A stretch of DNA of 64,000 nucleotides from Cordia subcordata. Taxonomy: Eukaryota > Streptophyta > Magnoliopsida > Boraginales > Cordiaceae. The notes below the pieces were generated by a model. It saw only the letters and a program-made list of their open reading frames with translations. It was not told the origin of the DNA and ran no database searches. This document shows positions 20,064 through 32,977 of the stretch, in pieces. Location of the stretch: the NCBI GenBank assembly GCA_028554755.1, contig JAPTOF010000007.1:12447001-12511000 (forward strand). The letters run 5' to 3'. Made by a program: the position numbers and the translations under genes. Each line of letters opens with the position of its first letter. Within the stretch, counting starts at the first letter, position 1.

Positions 20064-23000
20064 CCAACCTTAGCTTCATAAGTTAAGTATATCAGAATGT
20101 GCTCTATTGCATCGAAGAATGAAGGTGGAAAACTCTTTTCAAGTTTGCAAAATTCTCGACGATGTTTTTCTCTAACTGAGCCATGATCTACACGTAACAT
20201 AGTTGAGCATAAGTCCCTAAAAAGGACACTAAGCTCAGAATTTGCTTCACAAACCAATTTAGGTAACAAGTCATGGAAAACAATTGGAAGCAATCTTTAT
20301 ATAAACATGTGACAATCATGACTTTTCATTCCATTAAACATAGCATCATCCTTATTCATGCATTTAGCTATATTGAAAGCATAACTGTCCTGAAGTTTCA
20401 ACTGCTTAGCCCATTTGCACACTTCTTTCACTTGTTCTCTACTCAATGTGTAAGATGCTTTAGGCTTTCAAGGATTTTTGTTTTGATCACAAAACAAACA
20501 AAGCTCAGGGCAATTACAATATATTTCCAAATCCTTTTATACATTTCCATTGTCCTTTGATTCTCCATTTAACCTAACATTGTATGAAAAATATTGTCAC
20601 ACATATTTTTCTCTATGTGTATCATATCTAGATTATAGCAAATAAGATTTCTACTCCAATAAAGCAACTCCCAAATATGATTTTTTGTATCCAATTATGC
20701 TCCTTGCCAAATCTAGGTAAATCTTTAAAGCGACCAGATTGATTGAGTGTATTAACAGGAAGTTAAGAAACTCATCTCTTAATTTCTTCTCCTGATAAGT
20801 GTGGAGTGGGATGATCTCTTTCAATTCTCCCAATAAAAATCTTGTCCCTTTGTCTTTTGTATGAATGATTATGTGGCAAAAATTGATGATAACAATCAAA
20901 CCAAGATTGCTTGTGCCCACTTTGTAAATGGAAAGATTTTATATACTTCATGCAATATAGGCACGACAACATACCATGCATGCAGGAAAATCATGTATTG
21001 TCCACAAAAGTGCCGTTCCCGTTTGAAAATTTTGTCATATATAAGCATTATATGTTGGAACCTCTTTAGTCCATAACTTCTTAAGTTCATCAATTAGAGG
21101 GCTTAAAAACATGCCCAACTTTTCTCCAGGTAATTTAGGGCCAGGAATAACCATATTCAAGAATATAAATGGTTCTTCCATGCACAGACTTGGAGGAAGA
21201 TTATACACTACTACTGTTACGGGCCAACATGAATAAGGAGTAAAAGTGTTGCTAAAATGGGTGAAACCATCTGTGCACAATCCTATACGCATATTATGTG
21301 GTTCTGCTAAAATTGTTGGATGAGTAGGGTCAAAATGTCTCCATGCTTCACTATGTGCAGGATGTACCATACTCCTATTTTCACATTGTTTTGTCTCATG
21401 CCATGTCATTTCTTTAGCAATCTTTCTTAACATATAAAGCCTTTGTAATCTAAGAATTAGTAGCAAGTTACGCAAGACTTTATAAGGCAAAGCTTTTGTA
21501 GCATTTGCAACTCTAGGCATGTATCTATCATAACCACAAACATCACATTTGGTTTTATCCTTGTTTCCTTTGTTGTATAAAATGCAGATGACAAAACATC
21601 AATCTTCTCATAACCAAGTCCAAGTTTTGCCACCATCTTCCTTGCACTATATAAGTTGTTTGGCAATTTCTCATCTTCAGGAATTATGCTTTTCATTAGT
21701 GACACGATTTGATCAAGATGTTGTTTAAACTCGCAAGTATACGGGTCGTATATACTGAAGCGAGCAAGTACTGGGTTGTTCTTCCACAGAGAGCCAAACT
21801 ATGTTCGGTCTCTACATACTTGTGTGCTAGAGAATAGCTACGCGTGTGTGTGAAAGTGTTTTTGGTCTTTTTGATTGAAGGAGGCTCAAAAATGAAACCT
21901 AAATCTTAATCTAAGCTAATGGAGGAATTAAGATGCCAAGCTAAGGAAAGAAAACACTAGAAAGTAGAAGAGGGTCTAAGGTGATTGAGTTCCAACTAGG
22001 CTCTGGTTATAACAACGATTCGGTCTATATATGACTTTAATTTGCTGTCTTAGAGATCTTAGCTAATTAATCATATTATCCACTAGGAATTGGTGCGAGT
22101 CTATCCTAACTAATGTCCCTTAGAGTATAGCGTGGTCCTTATGACCTAGGGTTTTAGGGCTTAGTTAACTAAGTTCTCTTGTCAGACCTTACTAACTAAC
22201 CTTATTATCCGCTACGCCTTAATGCGAGCCTATCCCTAGATAGATCTCCCTAGAGTATAGTGTGGTCTTTATGATCTAGGGTTTTAGGACTTACTTAATT
22301 AGGTCTCGGGTGAAGTTGATTGAATGTACCTTAGTGTCTAAATTGTTTACTGGGGTTAAAGCCAAGACCTAGTCCATCTAAGGTTGATTAAACTAAGCTA
22401 AAAGCCTATTAGCTAGATTTAAAGCTAAAAAAACTCCACCTAGCTTAAACATGAATGAAAAACCATCAATCAACTTTATGGAAGCAAGATGTAAACATTA
22501 AACGCACAAATTAGACATGCATCTTCACTTAGGCATTTTATCGAACAAATAGACATATCTAATTTTTAATACATAGACATATTGAATCATGCTTTAGATC
22601 TATGTAAACAAGCTTGTATTAGGAGCCATAGATACAACAACAATCAACCTAAATCTAACTCAATTATAAAGCATATTTACAAGAATAAGAAAAGGAAAAA
22701 GAAACTCCCCTTCAAACCCTTACCTAGATCCAAGGAAAATCTCTTCAATCCCTTGTTACAAGTTTCAATCCTTGCTTCGTTTGGTATGGGGATGGTGTTT
22801 ATGGGTGTTGGTGAAATGGAAAAAGGGTTAGGGTTTATTAAGGTTCAAGAAATAAAAGTTCTTCCCCCTAAAAATGAGTTGAAACGAGCTATTTATAGAC
22901 TTTTCAGCGTGACTACTGGTTGATTAGTACTTCCCTTGATGCTTGATCAGTAACAAAACTTTACTCTCTAGTCAGACTTATTGACTTGACTTTATGGACG

Positions 23001-24295
23001 ACCATGCTGGTTGACCTGTACTCCTTGAAAGCTCAGCTAGTAACTTCAGTTGTGGCCCTTTGAGCTCTGTTTCACATCCAGTCTTTTCCTTTAGTTTGTT
23101 TCTTCCACATTTAAGCTAAAACCCTTCCAATAATCATTTAAAACACGAAATATAGCATTAAGTGTAGTATTTATGCATCTAAACACACTATGCACGTATA
23201 TGATTAATTGTGCTCAAATGTAATACTAAATGCACTCAATTATGCTTTAAACACCCTTAGAAGTATATGTAAACACTATATACAAATTTACACAAATCAC
23301 ACACATCAAATCACTACATGCTTGTAATAAGTTGAACTCCAATTTAATATTCAACAATTAACACACTACCAAAAGCCTAGTGTGTCTTTTGCAACCCTCC
23401 CATAATGGTTCTTTAGCATCTTCTAGTAACTTAAAAAATGCTTCAGCATCTGGGTTAAGTAGCTGTTCTCTGTCTTCTTTACACTTCTCTTTGTTTAAAC
23501 CCCAATTGAAGTTATGTGCTACATCATCTATAACCATTGTCTTCATCCCAATGTTTTCCTTATTTCTGGACATTGAAGATTCCTCAAAGTTACTCCTTCT
23601 CCAAGTTTCACCAACTGCATCCCACTTGTTATAGCCTTGTTTAAACCCATATCTTTTAAGGTGAAAATACACATTATCCCAGCTCTCAAACCTCATGTTG
23701 CAACACTTAATACAGGGGTATCTTATATTACCATAATCAACAAAATCATCATGAGAGTAAGCAAAATTGAGAAACTCTTTAACCACTTCATCAAATTCTA
23801 TTGTCATGAATCCATTTTTATCAAATTGATCCCACATCCAAAGACGATTAATAGACATGATTTTTTGCATTTGATATACATGTACATTTAAAACTAGTAG
23901 TTCAATAGATATTGAAGAATGAATTGGAGTGCATAATTTACAATAACTGTTAATCATGAGCAGTATGAACTGTGTATGACATAATGGATGGACAAAAAAC
24001 TTGTCTAAGAAGGCATGCAAGTAAGCCGCAATAAAACAAATTGGAAATAATAGAAGCAAAAATCCAAACATAGAATTTTCATACTATAATGTGAAAAAGA
24101 ATAAAAGAGCCATACATAAGAACAATTATGCCTTTTGTGACATATTGCCTTTTCAGTCTCTTTTGTGGTAACATGATCTCCTTAGATAGACATGTATCAT
24201 TTTTCTTCGACCATCTCTTTTGTGATGTGCTATTTTAACTTCTGAACATCTTTATCACTATGTAATGGTGCACTACCAAATTCAAAAGGCTTGTT
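20064..24295 (-). pseudogene. CACTA (En/Spm) transposase, TNP2-like, broken and interrupted
   Basis: Transposase of a cut-and-paste CACTA element, read right to left. About 23980-23660 is the transposase-associated domain (NRLWMWDQFDKNGFMTIEFD, DYGNIRYPCIKCCN, WDNVYFHLKRYGFKQGYNKW). Acidic linker and DAEAFFKLLEDAKEPLWEGC follow, ending at the insertion of solo LTR G. Left of it come IVSLMKSIIPEDEKLPNNLY and KLGLGYEKIDV. The transposase_21 core then has WRHFDPTHPTILAEPHNMRI, GLCTDGFTHFSNTFTPYSCWPV (as pieces) and FIFLNMVIPGPKLPGEKLGM. The SFHLQSGHKQSWFDCYHQFL part follows. At 20560-20064 comes the DUF4218 region (SYTLSREQVKEVCKWAKQLK, LLPIVFHDLLPK, LEKSFPPSFFDAIEHILIYL). It has several frameshifts and stops, and the C-terminal part is missing beyond 20064. 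About 24072-24295 is presumed 5' flank of the gene. Confidence 0.88.
21716..23308 (-). mobile_element. Solo LTR G (Athila-type) inside the CACTA transposase
   Basis: On the minus strand it begins TGATGTGTGTGATTTGTG at 23308 and ends ...CAACATCT near 21716. Coding sequence of the transposase is split between ...RHTRLLVV and ...DQIVSLMKSI. Flanks on the minus strand are TGATT and TGATC, a target duplication with one mismatch. The last base of the LTR is T rather than A, so this border is less certain. It carries the twin stem-loop region (about 22345-22432), a TATA box read as GTCTATAAAT on the minus strand (22891-22900) and degenerate GGTTGACC sites (22915-23040). Confidence 0.78.
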
Positions 24296-26148
24296 TGATG
24301 GATGATGCTACTCTGCAAAGTCTTAAAATTTAGCCCGCAAGTGCATGAGTTGTTTGTAGCCTAACATGCAAGTATAGGGTCGTATTCCACAGGGAGGCTA
24401 GAATGAGGAATGGCTCTAAGCTATGTGTCATAGGAAGCTCCCAAAGGGAAACCTAATCTAACACTTTATTTTTTGGTTTTTGTTTGGATTGAGTGGAGCT
24501 CAAAATGTAAATCTAACTAAAGGGAAACTAAACTAAGGGAATGAAAAGGAAAATGGGAGAAACAAGCTAACTAGGTGAAAGAAAACAATGGAAATAGGGA
24601 TGAAGGGTGACTTCCACTTGATTATAGGGGGCATATTAGTCCCTTATTAAGGGACTTAATGGATTTAATTTTAAGGTTACTCTAGTCAAGAATTCTAATC
24701 AACTACCTTATTATCCTCTAGGCCTCGATGCAAGTCTATCCCTAAGTGAACTTGACTTAGAGTATAGCATGGTCCTTATGACATAGCATTTTTGGGCTAG
24801 TTCATTAGATTTCTGGGTAATGTTGATTGAGTCTACCCTAGTGTCTAAACCATGGGATAGGTTTAAAGCCAAGACCTAGTCCATCTAAGGTTGATTAAAC
24901 TAAGCCAAAAGTCTATTAGTTGGGTTTAAAGCTAAAGGAAACTCAACTAAGTCCGATCATTAATTGCGTGCCAATACATCACAATAGCAGGTCAAGCTAT
25001 AAAGCACAAGTTTTTACATGTTTTAAGGCATGAAATTCATGAATACATAGACATATTCAACTATCAAACACATAGACATGCTTGGATTATGCCATATTGA
25101 GCAATAAGAACCAACATGTATGCTATTGAAGTATGCTTTGCTATTAAGACATGTAGACCCACATATAAACATAGATGAATATATAACTAATTCCATAGAT
25201 TCTTCATATAAACACATAGACATTCTTAAATAAAGATATGGAAGTGATTAATAGCAAACAAGCATCAATTTGTATATGCTATTCCATTGAGACATATCAT
25301 CAAACACATAGACATGTAAGAAGATAGCCATTGAAAACTCTAAAAACAAAGCATATATATTAATCCATCAAATATCCCATAACAATAAAGTAATATATTA
25401 TCCCATAATACTCAAGTAGAAGAAACTAAGTAGAAAAGGAGAAAGAGAATTTTCCCTTATATGCTTAGCTTCTTATTTACAATATTTGCTTCAATTTTCT
25501 ATTCCAAGTGTTTGATTCCCAAACAAAGTTTGATTTTAGGTATAGATGTATATGGATGAGAGTGTGGTGAGGTTGATGAGTGATGGAATTAGGGTTTTGG
25601 AAGTGGGTGCGAAAGATAGGGTTCAAAAGTTGCGAAATAGGGCTTAAAATTAGCTTAAATAGCCACTTTCGTATACTACTGGAAGACCAAACTAGTCAAC
25701 CTCTATCTAAAGCATGCTCAGCCGCCTAGAAAGAGTTTCTTATTGGTTCCTACTGACCAAGGTGATTGACCGCCTCCTTGAGCTTGGTCAGCAGCTTAGC
25801 TCATTTTGGGCTCAAAACTCCTCCATTTGCATCATATCGCTCTGATAGTCTTTCCTTTACATCTTGCACCTCTAGGGCCTTCAAACCTCACTCCGAATCA
25901 TTGAATCTTCATCAAACTTCTTCAGAATTTCTTCATTTAAGCTTTAACATCTTCTTAAGTCTCACCTAAAATAAGAAATAAGTGCACATTAGTATAGTAT
26001 TTACGTTCTAAACTCAACTATAGACATTTAAAGCCTAATATGCACAAGCATGGTATAAATGCTATATTAATACACCTAATAGAGCACAAAACACCTCAAA
26101 ACAAGTATAGAAATGCAATGCATAAGCACACACAAAACCAACACATCA
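24296..26148 (-). repeat. 3' LTR of Athila-type element J
   Basis: On the minus strand it begins TGATGTGTTGGTTTTGTG (26148), directly after a polypurine tract and 3' region (26149 onward). It ends near 24296-24303, where TGATGGATGATGC makes the exact end ambiguous. It shows the shared LTR features: twin stem-loops (about 24855-24945), AACCCTAATTCC telo-box on the minus strand (about 25583-25595), and degenerate GGTCAACC sites (25685-25800). The right flank is the element's own interior and the left flank is the CACTA 5' side. Confidence 0.75.
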
Positions 26149-27274
26149 ACACCCATAACCCTTCTCCTTACTTGTCCCCAAGCAAGATCAAACCTAAGTT
26201 TATCTCTAAGTTGCTAAAAAGGGTTGCCAAAAGTATTGACTTACTATCTTAGCAACTCTAAGAAGTATGAAGGAGCCATTCCTTTTGTAAAAAGGGTCTC
26301 CAAGCCTTTTTTTGGATCCTCCTAGCAATCACAAGGGTTCTCACACCTCTTGGGAACTTACCAAGTAGCTAGAACCACCACAAACCTAGGATTTCAACTC
26401 CGTACCTAAGATGTTGATTCTTAGTGCCCCCATCAACTAATATGGCCTCCTAATATGCACTTAGCCCCAAAGATACAAGGAAAGGAAGATACATTGCAAC
26501 GGCTCACAATTGACGTAAGAGCCTTATTCATAACATATGAAAGAGCAAAAGAGATATGTGTGTCAAATTGACATTTTGTTACTTGACACTTATTCAACAT
26601 ACTTTACTTTTTCAATTTTTTTATTGCCTTTTGACCTTTTCTAATTTTTCACTTTTTCAATCTTTTCCACTTTTTTTGCATTTTTTCATTTTCTTTTTTG
26701 CAATTTTCTCAATACATAACATAAAGCAAAAAGAATAAGAGAAAGAAAGGGCTAAGGCACACTAAAAGAACCAATCAAGGACGGGGCACTCATATCAACA
26801 ACGTTAGCAAACACTTTTTCCAACCAAGTTATGGGGTAGCTATAAGGCACATTCTTAGAAGTACTTACCCCGCATAGTTTTCAAAAGGATTCTCCTCAAA
26901 GTCCTAGTTCTCCTGCTATTCTATTTACTCACCACAATAGAACTTCATCTTCACCAATTAATAAGTCAATAACAAGAGCCAACACTCCAATCAACAAAGA
27001 GATAAACAACTCTAAATGTACAAAAATCCAAAAATATCTCACCATTTTTAAGAAAATAATGCAAATATGCCCTAAACAAAGCATAAAACAACCAAACTCC
27101 CTCACCCTCAAACTTAAATCTTGCTTGTCCTTAAACAAATAAAACAGAACCATACAACAAGCAAGTAAACATCACCATGCATGTAAGTAAGGTGGGACGA
27201 GATGGATAAGAGGGGACCAAGTGGAGAAAGGATAAATACAACCTTGCATTCCTTTGAAACTCTTCAATGCCAAT
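26149..27274 (-). other. 3' non-coding interior of element J, with polypurine tract
   Basis: Reverse copy of the conserved Athila 3' module. The polypurine tract (26149-26180, reads AAGGAGAAGGGTTATGGGTG on the minus strand) is followed by the T-rich (A-rich on minus) tract 26590-26720 and the second AAGCAAG/CTTGAGG-type block at about 27102-27139. An aORF-like frame reads on the plus strand at 26556-26738 (MCVKLTFCYLTLIQHTLLFQ). The interior is cut off at 27275 by LTR fragment K. No coding part of J is present. Confidence 0.68.
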
Positions 27275-28284
27275 TGATGTGCCTTTAAAGGTGGAAGCCC
27301 TAAAAGGTCCTGCAAGCTTACGGATTGTGTAATATAGGTTACTAATGCGGGTGTCGAACCACATAGAGGCTCAAAGTGTGGTAAAATCCTAAGCTAGTGC
27401 ATTCTAATGGATGCTTAAAAAGAAATCTAAACTAGTCATCTTTTTGTGCTTTTGGATTTTAAGGAGCTAGGAGGGAAATGAAGAGACTACACTATGGATA
27501 CTTGAAAGGAAAAAAAGTAAGAACTAAGCTAATCTAGGGGGATTAAACCTATGGGAAGGTGATAAGGTGACCTATACTTGTGAACGAGTGACTCTCTAAC
27601 GCAATGCTATAGGATTCGAGATATTAGTTTACTAAATATGGCTTCCAATACTAAGCAACTAACTAGTATTCTAACTACACCCTAAGACTTGGTCCAGGTC
27701 AATTCCTAAGAATGCATACTTAGAGCTACAGCGTGGTCCTTATGTACCTAAGGTCATATGAGGGAATAGGGAATTACTTAAGTGTCCTAGAACGATTCCA
27801 CCCTAGTTTTTAAACCATTAGCTGGATTTAAAGCTAAGACCTAGAGTTCCTAGGATCGACTAAGCCTATCCAGATTCCTATTAGCTAGACGTAAAGCTGA
27901 AAAGGACTTGATCTAGACTAGCCCCAACTTATGCACCATCATTTTAGGGACACTAAAGCGGATTGGTATCTGATGAGTGTAGTCTTACATATTCTAACGT
28001 AAGGAGTTATAAATATGATGTCCTATCCACGATACAAACACAAGCAAGTTTGATTTATGATATGAAACATTTAAGCATCAACATGTAGCAATATTTGAGC
28101 ATGTATTCACTATAAGGCATGTGAACCTTCACATAGACATGAATCTAACTAACCCACTTCATATTATCCATAAACACATACATAGACATGTATATTCAAA
28201 AGATTAAAAGTGTTCTATAGCAAATACAACTCAATCTATATACATACAACTCATTCAAGCATTACATCAAACACATAGAGATGA
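27275..28284 (-). repeat. LTR fragment K (5' part missing)
   Basis: On the minus strand it ends ...GGCTTCCACCTTTAAAGG then CACATCA at 27275. It matches the end of the L LTR (GGCTTGCACCTTTACAGAGA then CATCA, 50003-50027) and the body of LTRs A-D. The upstream half (U3 and part of R) is missing, since the sequence changes into another LTR at about 28285. It seems to have inserted into the 3' region of J, but the second target duplication was lost with the deletion. Confidence 0.7.
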
Positions 28285-30064
28285 AATAGTAGTAGAGTGT
28301 ACGAGTGCAAGGTATATTCCACAGGAAGCTAAACATGTATGATCCTAAGCTAAATGCATCCTAGAAAGCTATGTGTAGTGACCTAAACTAACAATCTTTT
28401 GCGATTTTTTGGATTGAATAGAGCTCGGGAAAAGTAAACCTAATCAAAAGACAAGGAAATTAAAACGTGGTGTATGGAAATGGGGGAATCAAGCTATCTA
28501 AAGGGAAACAAACAATCAAAATGGGGATAGGGTCACTTCCACTTTCTTATAGGCACTTAGTAAGTTCTTGTTAGGGTTCTTTGATGGATTTTCTAACTCT
28601 TGTCTAAAAACCAAATTTACCACCTTATTATCCTTTGGGCCTCAATGCGGGTTTATCCCTAGGTCAATCGTCCTTAGAGTATAGTGTGGTCTTTATGACA
28701 AAGGGTTTTTGAGCTAGTTACTTAAAGTTCTAGGTGATGTTCATTGATCTTACCCTAGTGTCTAAACCATTGGCTAGGTTTAAAGCCAAGACCTAAGCCA
28801 TTTAAGATCAGTTAATCCTAATCGAAAACTTATTGGTTGGGTTTAAAGCCAAAGGAGACTCAACTAGGCCTAGTCCTTAATTAACTGGGTCAAGTGTTAA
28901 AGCGCAAGTGCATACACATTTTAGGGCATGGCATTTATGAATACATAGACATGTTTAGATTACACCAAATTAAGCAATAACATCTAACATGTATGCATTT
29001 GAAGCTAATCTTGCTTTTAAGGCATGTAAACACACATAGAGACATGTATGAATGCATTTCTCGCTTTATGAATTTATCATATAAACACATAGACATACTC
29101 AAATAATGATTTAAAAGTGATCAATAGCATGTAAACTTCAACATATATATGTTATCTTATTAAAGCATATTATCAAACACATAGACATGTATGAAAATTA
29201 CCCATTGAAACCCTAAGAACAAAGCATATATATATATATCCATAAAATACCCACTACAAGAATGTAATAAATCAATCCATAAAACAAGTGGTAATCACCC
29301 TGATATGCTCTATTCAAACATAGAATAAATTAGGACAAACGGGAGATAAAGAGTCTTTCCTTTCATCTTTACCCATCTCTTTATAATCCTTGAGAAAAGC
29401 CCCAATCCTAGTGTTTGATCCACCAAAGATGCTTGATTCCCAGCGTAGATGTGTGTGGATAAGTGTATGTGAGGTGGGTGAGTATGGGAATAGGTTAGGA
29501 TTTAATGGGTATGGAGAATGGGGTGAAAGCTTCTAAAAGTTGCAAATAATGGCCCAAATAGGTTTAAGAAGCTGTCCTGCAGGCACTGCCTGAAGGGTCA
29601 ACTGTTGACTAGAAAAATTGCTAGGGTGACTGATAATATCCTCAACTCTCTACCTTTGCTGATCACGGTAACCGGTTGACTGGCAAGGATGCCCAGGTGA
29701 TCGATATCCACTACTTAATGCTTCAAAGTTTGTCGATTTTGCTCCAGTCCTTCCCGTTTGCTTCTAGCCTAGTCCGTATGCTTCTAACGTCATTTTTCTT
29801 GCTCTTTTCTTCCTCTAAACCCTTTGCAAGCTTTGTTTATGTCCTCTTCATCTTTGATTAGGCTTTAAGAATTGCTCAAAACTCACCTAAAATACAAGTG
29901 CACTTTAGTGTAGCAATTTTGCTCAAAGCTTAACTATGGACATCTAAAGCCAAATATGCACAAGTATGATATAAATGCTATACTAATACACTTAATAGAG
30001 CACGAAACACCTCTAAAAATGTAGAAAAATGCAAAAAAAGACACTGCAAAACCAAGACACATCA
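28285..30064 (-). repeat. 3' LTR of E, last about 50 bases missing
   Basis: It begins on the minus strand TGATGTGTCTTGGTTTTGCA after the polypurine tract and ends abruptly at about 28285 within the GTAGTAGAGTGT block. The complete partner (41265 onward) continues for about 50 more bases. It contains GGTAACCGGTTGACTGG (29667-29683), the degenerate palindrome block, and the twin stem-loop region (about 28770-28855). Confidence 0.78.
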
Positions 30065-31235
30065 ACTACCCCAAACCTTCTCCTTGCTTGTTCTTAAGCA
30101 AAACTGTACCTATGTTTATCTCTAAGAAGCTAACGAGGGTTGCCAAGAATATTAACTTGCTATCTTAGTGAATCTAAGGAGTATGAAGGGGTCATTTCTT
30201 TTGTGAGAGAGATCTCTAAGCCTTTTTGAATCCTTCCCTTACTCACAAGGGGTCTCATATCTCATGGAAAGTTCCTAAGTATCTATAACCACCAGAAACT
30301 TAGGATTCTAATACATGCACTAGGGATGTTGATACTTTGTGCCCCCTTGATTAACATGGCCTTTCAACATGCACATAGCCTCAAAGATACAAGGAGAAAA
30401 AAGGTACAATCACAATGGCTCGCAAATGACGTAAGCGGAACTTCATTTTTTTCAATCTTTTTAATGCCTTTTGGCTTTTTCCACATGTTTCACTTTTCTG
30501 CCTTTTTCCTTTTTTTTTTTCATTTTTCACATTTTTGCATTACATAACATAAATAAGAGGGAAAGAAAAAGAAAGGCTAAGGCACATTAAAAATAACCAA
30601 TCAAGGGAGGGGCACTCATATCAACAACCCCTGAATAACAGTTTTTCCGACCAAGTCATGGGGTAGCTCCAAGGTGTATTCTTAGAAGTGCTCATTCCCA
30701 ATAGCTTTTAAAAAGGCAGCTTCTAGAGTCCTGGTTTAGCCTACACTCTATTCATTTCCCACAAAATACAACCTTATTTTCACCAATCAATTAAGTCAAT
30801 GACAAGATCCAACATTCCAATCAACAAAAAGATATAAATGACTCTATATGCACAAAAATTGAAAAAAAATCACTATTTTTACAAACATAATATAAATATA
30901 CCCTAATGAAGCATAAAACAAGAGAACCAAACTCCCACATCTTTGAACATAAACTTTGATTGTCCTCAAGTAAATAGAATAAAACCACACAATAAGCAAT
31001 TAAACATCATAAAGCACGTAAGGGTAGTAGGGAAGGGGTAGATAAGAGGGGTCCAAGTGAAGAAAGGATAGATACAACCTTGTGTTCTTTCGAAGCTCTT
31101 TAACGCCAATGATTAATCGTTCATCTACTAATCCTATTTTTCAACAAACCACAAACACTCACAAAGCACAAAGATTAGTAGCATTGCCATGTAAGCTTAC
31201 ATTGGCATGTGTCCATGTAGTAAACAAGCTGTATT
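30065..31235 (-). other. 3' non-coding interior of E
   Basis: Same module as in J, F and H. It has the polypurine region (30065-30105), a T-rich tract on the plus strand (30440-30545) and the second CTTGAGGACAA-like block (about 30940-30972). About 31130-31235 is the start of the sequence that continues at 39521 after element F. An aORF-like plus-strand frame is only partly open here (30326-30547). Confidence 0.68.
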
Positions 31236-32977
31236 TGATCGTAAACCTTTAAGAGTGATACCTACAAGCACACGGGTCATGGTAGTATAGCATGTGCAGG
31301 TGCATGGTCGTGTCTACGGGGAGGCTACCCAGTATGTGGCTCTAAGTAAAAGTGTGTCCTACGCTAGCTACGTATAGTCTTACCTACTCTTTTTAGGTTT
31401 TTTAGATTTATTGGAGTTCTAATTTAAACTTAAACTAAGGGAAAATAAACCTAGCAAATAGGAATAGTGGTATAAACAAGCTATGAAAGTGAGGATCTAC
31501 AAGGGTTTGGGAGAACGTAGGGGTGATTGCTTCTTTGGAATGGATTTGGGTTCTTAACCTTGTTTTGAGGCTATTGATGGCTTGATTACTTTAATGGCGG
31601 CCTTAGTTTACTAGACTTACCACATCTAATTGTCGGTGCAACCTTATCCCTAACCAAGCCCAATTAGAAGTATAGGTTCGTCCTAGCTAGCTTTGGCTTT
31701 TGGATCTAGTTCCGAGTCCATTGGGTGTTGATTAATGTCCTAATAAAGGGTCTAACCTTTTAGTTACATTTCAAACTAGAGATTAACTCCCCTAGGCCAA
31801 GCAAGTGATAGTGGTACCCTTTTAGCCATGTTTCATGCTAGAAGAGATTACCTATTATATGAAAGGCATGAAAAACACAATTAATCAATACAAATGTAAT
31901 TGCAAGTAAGGCTCATGCCATTAGCATAGATTAAGGCTAAGGTGACGCCAATACTATTAGCATCTAAGCACAAATTACACATACAAACTCATAGAGGCAA
32001 CTCACCAAACACCTTGACATATTCAATTTCAAGCCATAGAAATGTAAGAACAAAGCATGTATATACAACCATCAAAATCTCAAAATAACTGTTAAAATCC
32101 TTAACCCATTGCAAAAATAGCAATCATCCCTAATCTAGAGCTAATCTAACATAGTATAGACAAGAATAAAGAGAAGAATGTAAAGCTCCCTCATTATTCT
32201 TACTTGTTCTGTAAAAATCTTGCTTCAAATCTTTGTTTGATCTTCAAATCCAAGCTTGTTTATGGATGGAATTGATGTGGGATTGAGTATATGAGGTGGG
32301 TTTTAAGTGTATATGGGGTTTAAACAAATGGGTGTATGAAAAGATCGGTGTTCCCCCTCAAAAGTTGTTGAAAAATGGCTTACATAAAGTTGTCAATGTG
32401 CAGGGCTGAGGGACCAACCGGTCAACCGGCTTTGGGCCTAAGTCAACCAACCTAAATTGATCCAGATTCTGATCCGGCCAGTCGACCGGTCTTGATAGTA
32501 AAATGTTCGTATCTTGCTCGTTTTTGTTCTGATTCTTGCACCGTTTTTTTCTATGGCTACTTTCGGAGATCTCCCACGCTATCTTTTGTACCCTTAAACA
32601 TGTCCAAAATTTTTCCATGTCCTTCTTTGGTTGCAAGCTCCGAATTTAACTCCCGTTGCGCTCAGTTTTGCCTTGGTCGCTCATTCCTTTGCCCGGCCAC
32701 TTCCAAATACATCTTCCAAGCCTTGTTTAAGTCCCAAACATATTTGACTTTAATCCACATCCCAAATACCACCAATCATCTCTCCGAATTTTACCTAAAA
32801 TAATCAACAAATGTGTATTAGTGTAGTATTTAAGTTCTAACTGCAACTATGAACATGTAAACCCTAATATGCACAAGTATGACCTAAATGCTATTCTAAT
32901 ACACTAAATGAAGCTCATAACACCTCAAAACAAGTATATACATGCAATGCATAAGCACACACAAAACTAACACATCA
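31236..32977 (-). repeat. 3' LTR of F
   Basis: On the minus strand it runs TGATGTGTTAGTTTTGTG (32977) to GGTTTACGATCA (31236). The cluster AACCGGTCAACCGGC / CCAGTCGACCGGTC lies at 32415-32490. R-U5 differs from the other LTRs (CCAAGCAAGTGATAGTGG block instead of the usual twin GGATTTAAAGCC pair), so F belongs to a separate LTR subfamily. Confidence 0.92.

Noticed and set aside
22582..22923. 113-codon plus-strand frame in solo LTR G
   Set aside because: Antisense to the LTR, with no counterpart of similar sequence in the sister LTRs.
32492..32803. 103-codon plus-strand frame in the 3' LTR of F
   Set aside because: Not open in the 5' LTR of F (equivalent stretch 39036-39345), so not a conserved gene.
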